This document shows, one piece after another, positions 1 to 7,798 of a DNA stretch of 64,000 nucleotides; position 1 is the stretch's first letter; every line of letters starts with the position of its first letter. Made by a program: the position numbers and the translations under genes. The stretch is from Acinetobacter sp. NIPH 2699 (GTDB lineage Bacteria > Pseudomonadota > Gammaproteobacteria > Pseudomonadales > Moraxellaceae), in NCBI RefSeq assembly GCF_022549355.1, contig NZ_JAKZGL010000004.1:1-64000 (forward strand). The letters run 5' to 3'. The notes under the pieces are model-generated. The model ran no database searches. It saw only the letters and a list, made by a program, of their open reading frames with translations, and had not been told where the DNA came from.

Positions 1-51
1 GCTATAATCTCGTTGAGTGCGCTTAACTCGTTGTTCTCTTTCGTGTTCCAT
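1..51 (-). mobile_element. IS3-type transposase orfA, first 17 codons
   Basis: Reading leftward from an ATG at position 51, the frame stays open to the window edge and encodes a very basic start with the segment VKRTQRDYS, preceded by a purine-rich AAGAGA about ten bases upstream. This resembles the N-terminus of IS3-family OrfA proteins (a helix-turn-helix that binds the IS ends), as I recall them from Acinetobacter elements. Only 17 residues are visible, so family assignment is tentative. The IS end would lie in roughly positions 80-100, where the sequence holds a TGTCCTGTCCTGA stretch on the minus strand, but I cannot fix the terminal repeat. Confidence 0.45.
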
Positions 52-106
52 AAAATAAGTCTCTTAATGTGTAAACTTATTTCAGGACAGGACAACCACA
101 GAAATA

Positions 107-135
107 AAAAAAGGACTTTAAATAAGTCCTTTTTC
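107..135 (-). terminator. Terminator behind tRNA-Trp
   Basis: AAGGACTT and AAGTCCTT form a short hairpin with a small AT loop. It is followed on the minus strand by a run of T, and it lies directly downstream of the tRNA-Trp 3' end. Confidence 0.7.
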
Positions 136-140
136 AAATT

Positions 141-214
141 TGGCAGAGGATCAAGGACTCGAACCTTGACGAACGGTTTTGGAGACCGTCATGCTACCAT
201 TACACCAATCCTCT
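141..214 (-). tRNA. tRNA-Trp (anticodon CCA)
   Basis: The minus strand folds into a complete 74-base cloverleaf with encoded CCA. The acceptor stem is AGAGGAT/ATCCTCT, the anticodon stem ACGGT/ACCGT and the seven-base loop CTCCAAA, which centres on CCA. The A1-U72 pair and G73 discriminator fit bacterial tryptophan tRNA identity. The D arm (TGGTGTAATGGTAGCAT) is short and has two G-U pairs, more like a glycine or glutamine tRNA D arm. It is separated from tRNA-Leu by its own hairpin. Confidence 0.9.
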
Positions 215-251
215 ATAACAGCTTGATTAAATCATATCAGACCTAACCATA

Positions 252-278
252 AAAAAAGCAAGACATGCTTGCTTTTTT
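252..278 (-). terminator. Hairpin between tRNA-Leu and tRNA-Trp
   Basis: AAAAAAGCAAG pairs perfectly with CTTGCTTTTTT around the loop ACATG, giving a U-run on either strand. It sits just behind tRNA-Leu and ahead of tRNA-Trp on the minus strand, so it would end the tRNA-Leu transcript. tRNA-Trp would then need its own start or read-through. Confidence 0.75.
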
Positions 279-282
279 AATT

Positions 283-367
283 TGGTGGGGGCGAAGAGAC
301 TCGAACTCTTACACCTTGCGGCGCTGGAACCTAAATCCAGTGCGTCTACCAATTTCGCCACGCCCCC
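283..367 (-). tRNA. tRNA-Leu (anticodon TAG)
   Basis: The minus strand gives an 85-base class II tRNA with encoded CCA. The acceptor stem is GGGGGCG/CGCCCCC and the anticodon stem CTGGA/TCCAG, around the loop TTTAGGT (anticodon TAG). There is a long variable arm and a TTCGAGT T-loop. It decodes CUA and, with wobble, other CUN codons. A good promoter lies immediately upstream. Confidence 0.96.
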
Positions 368-378
368 GATGGCTATGC

Positions 379-407
379 ATATTAGTGAGAAACACGAATT
401 CTGACAA
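379..407 (-). promoter_or_regulatory. Promoter of tRNA-Leu
   Basis: On the minus strand TTGTCA and TAATAT are separated by exactly 17 bases, ending 11 bases before the tRNA-Leu 5' end. This is close to the sigma-70 consensus with start-site spacing expected for a tRNA gene. Confidence 0.75.
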
Positions 408-461
408 GTCTTTCTGATAAAAAAACCAGTCAAATGAACATATAATATTCAAATCAAGGAT

Positions 462-1292
462 TTATGTTCGCAATAAGCCAATCGTGTTTAGACAATCTTT
501 TGCATCAGCAACCGACTTAAACCGTAGTTCAATATGCTTTTGCATTAAACCATTTAAGAATGGAAACAAGCATGTAAAGTCTTGAGGTAACTGAATTTGT
601 AATTGTTGACAATGAAGTACAGCCCAATCATGGTAAGTTTTGGCTTGTAATTTTGTTTGGGTCAGCCATTCATACACAATCATACCCAATGCATATAAAT
701 CACTTTGAATACTTTTGGCTTCACCGTGAAAAAGCTCAGGCGCCATATAATGAGGGGTCGCATTCATTATCGGAATCGAGCAGTGTGATTGAAAACTTTG
801 TTCAAAATCGATCAACCGACAAGACCCTTCATATAAACGAAAATGCTCAACCTTTAGATCACCATGAATCCAACCTATTTGATGCATGTGATCAAGTGCA
901 TCTAAAGCATGCCCTATTTTTTGTTGAATGCTCGCAATATTTTTGCTGAGTAAAACATCCGTGAAGAAATTCTCTGCATCTAACAGGATTAAGCCACTCC
1001 CCTTAGTCTCAAGATTAAGACACTGCGGTGTCTGTTCCATTTGAATGATGTGATACGGCAATAAAAAATGCTGAGACTTTTTTGATGCAAGCTGATAAAA
1101 ATCCAATTCACATTGAAAAGCACACTCTATCACTGGATCTGTATCGGCAACATGAAATTTGAGCCAATACTTTTTCTTTTCAACCTGAAAAGTATATAAG
1201 CGCCGTCCAAAATCATAACTTCGCTTTTTCGTATCTAAAGTCAAATTGTTCCAGTGAACATTTGGATCAGAGATCCACGTAGTAAAACTCAT
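462..1292 (-). CDS. Protein kinase-like protein
   Basis: The 276-residue soluble protein has a eukaryotic-type protein kinase fold. K45 is a candidate ATP lysine. The catalytic loop is HGDLKVEH (143-150) with the base D145 and K147, a DFE replaces DFG at 162-164, and MAPEL at 183-187 is the APE motif. The metal-binding Asn after the catalytic loop is His150, and Gly of DFG is Glu164. These changes occur in some bacterial kinases, so activity is plausible but unproven. The start overlaps the end of the upstream patatin gene by 26 bases, implying coupled expression and perhaps regulation of that lipase or a shared substrate. Confidence 0.8.
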   Translation of the reverse strand: MSFTTWISDPNVHWNNLTLDTKKRSYDFGRRLYTFQVEKKKYWLKFHVADTDPVIECAFQCELDFYQLASKKSQHFLLPYHIIQMEQTPQCLNLETKGSGLILLDAENFFTDVLLSKNIASIQQKIGHALDALDHMHQIGWIHGDLKVEHFRLYEGSCRLIDFEQSFQSHCSIPIMNATPHYMAPELFHGEAKSIQSDLYALGMIVYEWLTQTKLQAKTYHDWAVLHCQQLQIQLPQDFTCLFPFLNGLMQKHIELRFKSVADAKDCLNTIGLLRT

Positions 1293-2808
1293 TCTGCTGC
1301 TTTTCTTCCTGCTTCCGCAATAATGCTAAACAATGTTCAATGGTTTTACCAATACGGGCATGTGTTTCAATCGAGGCGATTTTAGACCACGTTGCGCGTT
1401 CACCTTCTTGCTGTAAGCTTTTAAATAATTTTGGCTGGGGATTTTGAAGCATATAGCTGTAATGCCTTAAACCATATTTAGCAATGATATTTACATCACC
1501 ATAATAACGTTGCCCTAAAATCCCATAACCATGATCTAACGCACGTCGAATCGGGAAAAAACTGCCCATTGAATTACGGATTAAATCCATGACATCCATT
1601 GCAATCGCTTTACCTTGATGACGTATAACTCGTTCAGGCCAACTCAATACATCGCGACGGAATCGCTCATTATCACTTTGCATAAATGGCACGATATGCG
1701 GATTCACCTGACTGGCAATGGTGTAATTAATATTATACAGCCTTGCCATTTTTTCCTGAGGAAAATCACTCCGCATACTGCCATCAACCCATTTTGTATT
1801 CGCCAGATACGGCGTATGCTGACCATCATAACGTTTACTGGTTAAATGTACGGGCGGAAATAACACGGGGACAGCACAAGAAGCCAGCACTGCGCTCCAA
1901 ACCAAAACATTTGGCGCAGTTAAAGCATTTAAAACTCGAGGATTCTGTGCCGTATTATAGGGTGCAACTGCGATATTAATATGCAACCCCGAACGTTGAT
2001 ATGCTTCTGCAAAAGTGACATCCCCCATATTACGGATCAAGAATTTTTTGAGATACATCACATCAGCAATACCACCATTCCCCTTGATCAATTCTATGAT
2101 ACGTCTAAAACGGAATGCTTCATGAAAAAAGTGTTCTCCTGAGAGCAATGCAGGAATCTGATCAGCAGACGAAACACCTAGCATTCCTGTCATGATTGCA
2201 CCAGCACTCGAACCAGAGATTACCTTGGGTAATAGATCATGTTCCAACAATGCCTTACAAACCCCAGTATGAAACAAACCCAATGTTGCACCACCCGACA
2301 ACATTAAAGCAGGCTGTCCATAAGCTTTTTGGCATTCTTCAAAAAATTTTATTTTATCTTCCAACTGAAAGGTAATACATTCACTGGATGCCAAATAACC
2401 AAAACATTCACTGACCTCTTCAACATAATTCTCTATAATTTTTTTGGTACCGCAATAAGTCTCGGCAAATAGCATGGGATGGCCAATATTGGCAAAATCA
2501 TAAGACAAACCTTCTCTTAATACATAGATCAAATCAAGAGTTCGATGTTGTGTACGATATTTTTTTAATAGATTATGTCGTTTAGATAAAATTTCAGCAT
2601 CAAAATAAGGCGAATTATTGTCATATTTCCATGCTTCGGTACCCGCTTCTTGGTCTAGTTTTAGTGCAATGGACTTCCATTCCACATACGAATTTGCATG
2701 GCGTAAGCGCTCTTGTAACACACCAACCCTATATGTCTGATATGTATTCTTTTTCTCATGAAGTCTATTTGACATTCGTGTTTCCAGTTTTGATGGTATT
2801 TTTCTCAT
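1267..2808 (-). CDS. Patatin-like phospholipase (DUF3336 type)
   Basis: This is a 513-residue predicted acyl hydrolase with a Ser-Asp dyad. It has an N-terminal helical region of about 160 residues as in DUF3336 lipases, then the glycine-rich oxyanion segment SGGATLGLFHTG (about 171-182). The nucleophile elbow is GSSAG with S201, and the DG motif appears as VDGS. No signal peptide is seen. The ATG at 2808 is preferred over an upstream TTG because AGGTG precedes it at good spacing. It lies first in a two-gene operon with the kinase-like gene. The family hydrolyses phospholipids or triacylglycerols; the substrate here is unknown. Confidence 0.88.
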   Translation of the reverse strand: MRKIPSKLETRMSNRLHEKKNTYQTYRVGVLQERLRHANSYVEWKSIALKLDQEAGTEAWKYDNNSPYFDAEILSKRHNLLKKYRTQHRTLDLIYVLREGLSYDFANIGHPMLFAETYCGTKKIIENYVEEVSECFGYLASSECITFQLEDKIKFFEECQKAYGQPALMLSGGATLGLFHTGVCKALLEHDLLPKVISGSSAGAIMTGMLGVSSADQIPALLSGEHFFHEAFRFRRIIELIKGNGGIADVMYLKKFLIRNMGDVTFAEAYQRSGLHINIAVAPYNTAQNPRVLNALTAPNVLVWSAVLASCAVPVLFPPVHLTSKRYDGQHTPYLANTKWVDGSMRSDFPQEKMARLYNINYTIASQVNPHIVPFMQSDNERFRRDVLSWPERVIRHQGKAIAMDVMDLIRNSMGSFFPIRRALDHGYGILGQRYYGDVNIIAKYGLRHYSYMLQNPQPKLFKSLQQEGERATWSKIASIETHARIGKTIEHCLALLRKQEEKQQNEFYYVDL

Positions 2809-2953
2809 TCTGCACCTATACAATGCAAAAAGTGCCTGCAACAATCAAGGATAAAATCCACTTATTACAATCTTTTTTAATGAGATATTTTTTATTTCAA
2901 CAACAGCAATGATAATATCCCTATTCATTGATCACTGTGTTTGGTTTGTATTT

Positions 2954-3844
2954 ATGGCTCTCCTTGATTTACCTGAATCTATTCTCCAATCTTTATCCAG
3001 TGTTTTGACACAATTACAGCAAGTTCTTCCTGCACTCAAACAACCCACCGATTTTTCAGCCATCGCTTTTCGATGGGAAAATCAACAACTGGTCGCCATA
3101 CAACAACCTAAAAAAATGCATTTGGAAGACCTGAAAGGTATTGAACGTCAAAAAAACAAAATTATTCAAAATACCTTACAGTTCTTAAATGGCTTACCTG
3201 CCAATGATGTTTTGCTTACTGGCTCACGTGGTACAGGAAAATCATCCATTGTCCGTGCCCTGCTTAGTGAATACTCAGCACAAGGTTTACGTCTCATCGA
3301 AATCGAACGTGATGATTTATCTGATCTACCCAAAATTCAAAAGATAATTGAAAACCGTCCTGAGAAATTTATTGTTTATTGTGATGATTTGGCCTTTAAC
3401 GCTGAAGATGAAAATTATCGTAGTTTAAAAAGTGTTTTAGATGGCTCGCTGCAATCAGGTTCAAGTAATTTCATTATTTATGCCACCAGTAACCGTCGTC
3501 ATTTATTACCTGAATTTATGCATGAAAATATCCCTGTGCGTAAAGTCGATGTTCCGCAATATACCGAGCTACATCCCCAAGAAGCCATTGAAGAAAAAAT
3601 TTCATTGTCTGATCGTTTTGGTCTATGGCTCTCGTTCTACCCAATGGATCAGCAGCTTTATTTAGAGATTGTTGAGCATTATATTCAAAAAGCAGATATT
3701 GAATTTAATGATGAGGTTCGCGCTGAAAGTTTAAGATGGTGTCAAGCGCGTGGTCAACGTTCTGGTCGCGCAGCCTATCAATTCTCAAAACACTGGATTG
3801 GTTCGCAAAACCTAGAAAAATTGTCGGACGGCGGAAAAGGATAA
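2954..3844 (+). CDS. DUF815-type P-loop ATPase
   Basis: This 296-residue cytoplasmic protein has the Walker A motif GSRGTGKSS near residue 90, a Walker B-like strand ending IVYCDDL, and a C-terminal helical lid rich in RSGRAA. These match the DUF815 AAA-like ATPase family, whose role is not established. The ATG at 2954 is chosen because the in-frame upstream ATG at 2909 adds a poorly conserved hydrophobic extension. It is divergent from the patatin gene, with about 145 bases between the starts. Confidence 0.82.
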   Translation: MALLDLPESILQSLSSVLTQLQQVLPALKQPTDFSAIAFRWENQQLVAIQQPKKMHLEDLKGIERQKNKIIQNTLQFLNGLPANDVLLTGSRGTGKSSIVRALLSEYSAQGLRLIEIERDDLSDLPKIQKIIENRPEKFIVYCDDLAFNAEDENYRSLKSVLDGSLQSGSSNFIIYATSNRRHLLPEFMHENIPVRKVDVPQYTELHPQEAIEEKISLSDRFGLWLSFYPMDQQLYLEIVEHYIQKADIEFNDEVRAESLRWCQARGQRSGRAAYQFSKHWIGSQNLEKLSDGGKG

Positions 3845-3943
3845 ATGTCCTCAAAAGCCGTGGCTTTGTCCTTATTTCCGCTTAGCATGAGCAGTTGTTT
3901 TTCTTAATCTAAGGTCCAGCATAGACTGAGTTTAGGAAAAGAG

Positions 3944-5044
3944 ATGAAAAAACAACTGCCACCGACTTCCCTGACAAGCAAAATTTTGGGTAAAAGCTTA
4001 TTGCTTGCTCAAGGCACATTAGATCAAGCCGTAAAATATTCAACCATTCCATTTTCTGAACCAGAGATCATTCGCCCAAGAACAACAGAAAAGTTTTATA
4101 CGTGGACACATTATGGAATCTTCTTTCCATTGCTACCTGAACCACATCGTTATTTAAACATTATGATTTTATTAGGTACACCTGGTGCGCTTGCATTTGA
4201 TCATGATGACATTACGCTAGGCGACCCAAGAAATACCGCAACGTTTTTCTCTAGCACAGCCGCTGTAGACGAACACTTATTAAAAGCCTACATCATTCCA
4301 GAAGATACCAATATTCAGGAAAATGGAACACAAATCGAATTAGGTGAAGAAGTTGCAATTACAGGTACTTTGCCCAATATTCATCTAAAAGGCGCTTATC
4401 ATGGCTTAAATTTCGAGTTTGATTTAAATGTGACTGATCAAATCTCATGGTTTATCAAAACCCCGATCTATGATCATTTCAGTCTCTTGGCAACGTTCAA
4501 AGGCCAGCTCGAATATCAAGGCAATACAACACAAGCTGAAGGTTTGTGTACCTATGAATATGCACGTGCAACAGGTGCGCATGGTGTGGTTAAAAAACTC
4601 CTGCCCGAACCTTATAAATTACCGCTTGATTTCTTCACCTATCAAATTATTAACCTCACTGAAACAACCCAACTTTTGTTAACCAAAGCCGATATTTTAG
4701 GTCAATCCGCTGCTTATTCTTTGCATGTGCGTCATACAGATAAACCTGCTGAGATCTATACCAATGTTGAGTTCAAGGTCATTGCACATCAAGTTGACGA
4801 TTATGTTTCACCAAGCGGCAAGAAAATGCGTTTACCGCAGTTATTTTCTTGGACAGTAAAAGATGGTACTGATCATAAAATCTTAGAAATCTTTGCTAAA
4901 ATTGATAGTCCATTCCGCTATGGTCATGGTATTGGTTATGCCAGTGCTTATACCTTTACAGGTGAGTATTTGAAGAATGAAGTCCAAGGACGCGGTTATA
5001 TTGAATATATCGATGTAGAAAGTCAGAAAGCTTTTGAAGATTAA
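3944..5044 (+). CDS. Conserved protein of unknown function (DUF6670-like)
   Basis: I do not recognise a biochemical function. The 366-residue protein is rich in beta strands and aromatic residues, with no signal peptide or membrane segment. It has a short basic N-terminus and a repeated pattern of alternating hydrophobic residues that suggests a lipocalin- or AttH-like beta barrel. From memory it resembles Acinetobacter proteins filed under DUF6670, but that is tentative. It stands alone, with a strong hairpin after its stop. Confidence 0.65.
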   Translation: MKKQLPPTSLTSKILGKSLLLAQGTLDQAVKYSTIPFSEPEIIRPRTTEKFYTWTHYGIFFPLLPEPHRYLNIMILLGTPGALAFDHDDITLGDPRNTATFFSSTAAVDEHLLKAYIIPEDTNIQENGTQIELGEEVAITGTLPNIHLKGAYHGLNFEFDLNVTDQISWFIKTPIYDHFSLLATFKGQLEYQGNTTQAEGLCTYEYARATGAHGVVKKLLPEPYKLPLDFFTYQIINLTETTQLLLTKADILGQSAAYSLHVRHTDKPAEIYTNVEFKVIAHQVDDYVSPSGKKMRLPQLFSWTVKDGTDHKILEIFAKIDSPFRYGHGIGYASAYTFTGEYLKNEVQGRGYIEYIDVESQKAFED

Positions 5045-5101
5045 ACCCTATTCACTTCACCACTGAGATCAAAGCATTTTTTATTTATTCTGATCAAGCC
5101 G

Positions 5102-5128
5102 AAGCCGTTGAAATATTTTCAACGGCTT
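5102..5128 (+). terminator. Hairpin after the DUF6670-like gene
   Basis: AAGCCGTTGAAA and TTTCAACGGCTT form a 12-base perfect stem, followed by an AT-rich but interrupted T tract. It is a probable terminator for the gene ending at 5044. Confidence 0.6.
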
Positions 5129-5180
5129 AATTCTTTGGAACCTATCGTCATCTCCCTTAAACATTTAATAAAGCTTATAA

Positions 5181-5342
5181 CTAGATTTCAACCATACGAT
5201 TTATCGATTTTTTGATCTCATCTGCAACATTTGCATCATACCCTTCTACCAAAAAGCGGCTAATTAATCCTTCAATCAAGGTATAAAACTTAAGATCAAT
5301 GAATAAAACTACTTTCCCTATTGCATATTTTCTAACCCCACC
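5181..5342 (-). pseudogene. 3' remnant of a TetR-like regulator
   Basis: On the minus strand an open frame of 53 codons ends at TAG (5183-5181) and has no start codon. The translation has the look of a helical C-terminal ligand domain, including KFYTLIEGLISRFLVEG, ending in a charged helix and MVEI. That fits the last helices of a TetR-family repressor. The N-terminal DNA-binding part is absent and a stop lies just upstream in frame, so this is probably a truncated relic. It lies head to head with the intact TetR gene at 5383. Confidence 0.4.
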
Positions 5343-5350
5343 CTAAAATT

Positions 5351-5368
5351 AGGTAGATCAGTATACCT
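5351..5368. promoter_or_regulatory. Candidate TetR operator
   Basis: AGGTA-N8-TACCT is an inverted repeat 15 bases upstream of the TetR start, overlapping where its promoter should be. That position is typical for autorepression of a regulator-exporter operon. Confidence 0.45.
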
Positions 5369-5382
5369 ATTTTAAAATCATT

Positions 5383-5961
5383 ATGAGCACTAAATCAGCA
5401 AAACAAAGAATTTTAGCAACAGCTTCAACGCTGTTCTATCAAGACGGAATTAATAGCACAGGGATCAACAGCATCATTGATCAAGCCAATGTGGCAAAAA
5501 TGTCTTTATACAATAACTTTCGGACTAAATCAGAGTTAGTCTCCTGTTATATCGAAGCGCGTCATCAAGAATGGTTAGATTTATACGAGAAAAGAAAAGC
5601 TCAAATCCAAACACCTACCGAGGGGGTTTTGGCTGTTTTCGATGCCTATCAAGATCATGCTGAGTTTGCCTACGAAAATGGTTTTCGCGGTTGCGGACTG
5701 CTCAATGCAGCGGCAGAATTTCCAGCGCATAGTCCAGAACGTTTAGCGGTAAAAAAACATAAAGATGAAGTTGAAAATATTTTAGCGGGTCACTTAAAGC
5801 AACTGATTGATGAACCTGAGAAAGTTGCACAACTCGCCTTGCTACTCTCTTTTATTTTGGAAGGTTCTATCGTTCGAGCTGGTTTAGAAAGTTCGAGTGC
5901 CAAAGTTTTTGCAGCCAGAAAAATGGCTCAGTCCTTATTAGAACAAGAGATTAGAAATTGA
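5383..5961 (+). CDS. TetR/AcrR-family transcriptional regulator
   Basis: The 192-residue protein has an N-terminal TetR helix-turn-helix in about residues 8-55 (ILATASTLFYQDGINSTGI, then VAKMSLYNNFRTKSEL), followed by a helical ligand-binding domain. Its stop overlaps the start of the EamA-type transporter gene, so the pair is co-transcribed and probably translationally coupled. The expected role is repression of the transporter until a small ligand binds. The ligand is unknown. A candidate operator lies just upstream. Confidence 0.9.
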   Translation: MSTKSAKQRILATASTLFYQDGINSTGINSIIDQANVAKMSLYNNFRTKSELVSCYIEARHQEWLDLYEKRKAQIQTPTEGVLAVFDAYQDHAEFAYENGFRGCGLLNAAAEFPAHSPERLAVKKHKDEVENILAGHLKQLIDEPEKVAQLALLLSFILEGSIVRAGLESSSAKVFAARKMAQSLLEQEIRN

Positions 5962-6872
5962 ATAATGCGATCAAACTCAGCCCGCACTATGGGTTTATTG
6001 CGGTTTTAGTTGCTTCTGTTCTTTGGGGTACGACGGGTACTGCGGCCTCTTATGCACCCAATTTAAGTCCATTAGCCATAGGTGCAATTGCGATGGGTGG
6101 CGGTGGACTTTTACAAGCGTTACTCGCTCATAAAAACATCCTCAGTCATTTACCGCAGATTCGCTCATATTTCCCACTACTGTTGGTTGGAATGATTTCT
6201 GTAGCGATTTATCCGCTTGCCTTCTACTCATCTATGCGAATGGCAGGTATCACCATAGGTACTGTGGTTTCGATTGGTTCTGCGCCACTATTTACCGCAC
6301 TACTTGAAAAGTTTTTTGATCAAAAAGCATTATCACTAAAATGGTTGATTAGTTTTATTTTTGGTGTTGCTGGGGTCTTACTTTTATCAATCGGTGAATC
6401 GCATTCTCAAGGTTCATCATCAGCAATCAGTGCTGATCAAAAAAGCATAGGGATTATTCTTGGACTTATTGCAGCCTTAACCTATTCGTTATATTCATGG
6501 GCTGCCAAGAAAATGATTGATCAAGGTGTAAACTCTAGAGCCTCAATGGGTTTGATTTTTGGATTCGGCGCTTTAATTTTATTACCGACTTTATTTTTTA
6601 CAGGCTCAAACTTATTTGATGAGCCCGTAAACCTATATGTTGTTGGCTATATGATGCTGATTCCAATGTTTCTTGGTTATCTGTTGTTTGGTTATGCCCT
6701 GAAAACTATTTCAGCGAGCACAGCAACGACCTTAACTTTATTTGAACCACTGGTTGCTGCACTTTTTGCTGTATTACTGGTTGGTGAACGACTAGCACCG
6801 ATAGGTTGGATAGGTATGGTTTTGATTTTTATGTGCTTGGCGGTACTGTCCAAAGCGGATAAACCAACTTAA
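5958..6872 (+). CDS. EamA/DMT-family transporter
   Basis: The 304-residue inner membrane protein has about ten transmembrane segments and two EamA repeats. The first begins with SVLWGTTGTAAS and the second ends in the family signature near LFEPLVAALFAVLLVGE. It starts at a TTG that overlaps the TetR stop codon in TTGA, a translational-coupling arrangement. Family members export amino acids, metabolites or drugs, so the substrate cannot be read from sequence. Control by the adjacent TetR protein is inferred. Confidence 0.88.
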   Translation: MNNAIKLSPHYGFIAVLVASVLWGTTGTAASYAPNLSPLAIGAIAMGGGGLLQALLAHKNILSHLPQIRSYFPLLLVGMISVAIYPLAFYSSMRMAGITIGTVVSIGSAPLFTALLEKFFDQKALSLKWLISFIFGVAGVLLLSIGESHSQGSSSAISADQKSIGIILGLIAALTYSLYSWAAKKMIDQGVNSRASMGLIFGFGALILLPTLFFTGSNLFDEPVNLYVVGYMMLIPMFLGYLLFGYALKTISASTATTLTLFEPLVAALFAVLLVGERLAPIGWIGMVLIFMCLAVLSKADKPT

Positions 6873-7022
6873 GTTTTGAAGCTAAAATGGATTTGAATAT
6901 GCTACATCACGAGCGAAAATGATCATCAACACATTGCTTATCCTAAAAAATAAAAAAATTGGAATCGATGCAGAAAACAAAGTCTCTCTGCATCGCTTTC
7001 TCTCTTCTATAGCGCTTTAATA

Positions 7023-7526
7023 TCAATACTCTCTTGCTAATTTTTCCAATGTCGATAGCATTTTTTTCACCACACTTCTTTTATGATTTAACATATTCTT
7101 AATGTTGGTTGGATTAAAACCCGTCAGTTTAGCAATACCTCGACTGGTCATATATTCACCAGTCTTTTCAAAATGCTTTTGACTCAACAGTGTTTTAGCA
7201 TCAGAGAATCTAATGGCTAACTTATAGTCACTAAACTCAGACCATGCACCAGTCTTATATTCATCCAAATCAAATTTATTTTGATGAGGCGGTTTATCTC
7301 GAAGAATGTTATTCAAGCGATTAATGACGATTTTTTCCTCACTCTTTTCTATCAATTGATAAAGTTCAGTTTCCTCAAAAGACCGCCCTAAAGAGATATC
7401 CTTTCTGAATTGTTCAATTATTTTTTTATCTTCTGATGTGTCATGCTCTTCACCCTGCTGGGTGAGATTTAGAATCTTAAATAAAGACTCTAATCTGCCA
7501 CATGTAAAAACATAAGAAATTTTCAA
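7023..7526 (-). CDS. Unknown protein with a C-terminal HTH-like segment
   Basis: I do not recognise this 167-residue protein. It is charged and soluble. Residues about 128-155 (TSRGIAKLTGFNPTNIKNML then NHKRS) read like a helix-turn-helix, so it may bind DNA. The start is a TTG preceded by GGAG eight bases upstream; no nearer ATG gives a full-length protein. It is a lone gene in an AT-rich stretch between the exporter and tsaD, consistent with an accessory gene. Confidence 0.55.
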   Translation of the reverse strand: MKISYVFTCGRLESLFKILNLTQQGEEHDTSEDKKIIEQFRKDISLGRSFEETELYQLIEKSEEKIVINRLNNILRDKPPHQNKFDLDEYKTGAWSEFSDYKLAIRFSDAKTLLSQKHFEKTGEYMTSRGIAKLTGFNPTNIKNMLNHKRSVVKKMLSTLEKLAREY

Positions 7527-7689
7527 CGTCTGTACTCCGCTATGAGTTTTAGCTCATCACAATAAATAATTTATCCGACACTTTAACACGATAGCGTTGA
7601 CTCCAACCCCTCATCATGCATATAAATGAATCGTTTGATTTTTAAATAAAATAAGAGACCACTTTCATCATTATTTAGCCTCTTTGTAT

Positions 7690-7745
7690 TTCTCCCATCG
7701 GGAGAATGAGGAACGATTGAAGTTCCGCAAGGGGATTTATGAAAG
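7690..7745 (-). repeat. Dispersed intergenic repeat, copy A
   Basis: The plus-strand core is GAATGAGGAACGATTGAAG then TTCCGCAAGGGG, closely matching a copy at 61119-61165 and more loosely one at 41849-41880. It lies about 55 bases after the tsaD stop on the minus strand. A small CTCCCATCGGGAG palindrome adjoins it. Confidence 0.55.
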
Positions 7746-7798
7746 AAGTCTTCGATTTAACTGAAGCTTAGCATCCCATAAAAATGATTAGTTTCATT

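Noticed and set aside
141..367. tRNA genes as attachment sites of an integrated island
   Set aside because: No integrase is near either tRNA and no direct repeat of a tRNA 3' end is visible downstream within the window.
653..949. 98-codon open frame on the plus strand opposite the kinase gene
   Set aside because: It lies entirely antisense to a gene with clear kinase motifs, lacks a ribosome site, and its translation has no protein-like pattern. The same applies to many frames antisense to tsaD, catB, benA, kdsD and aceA.
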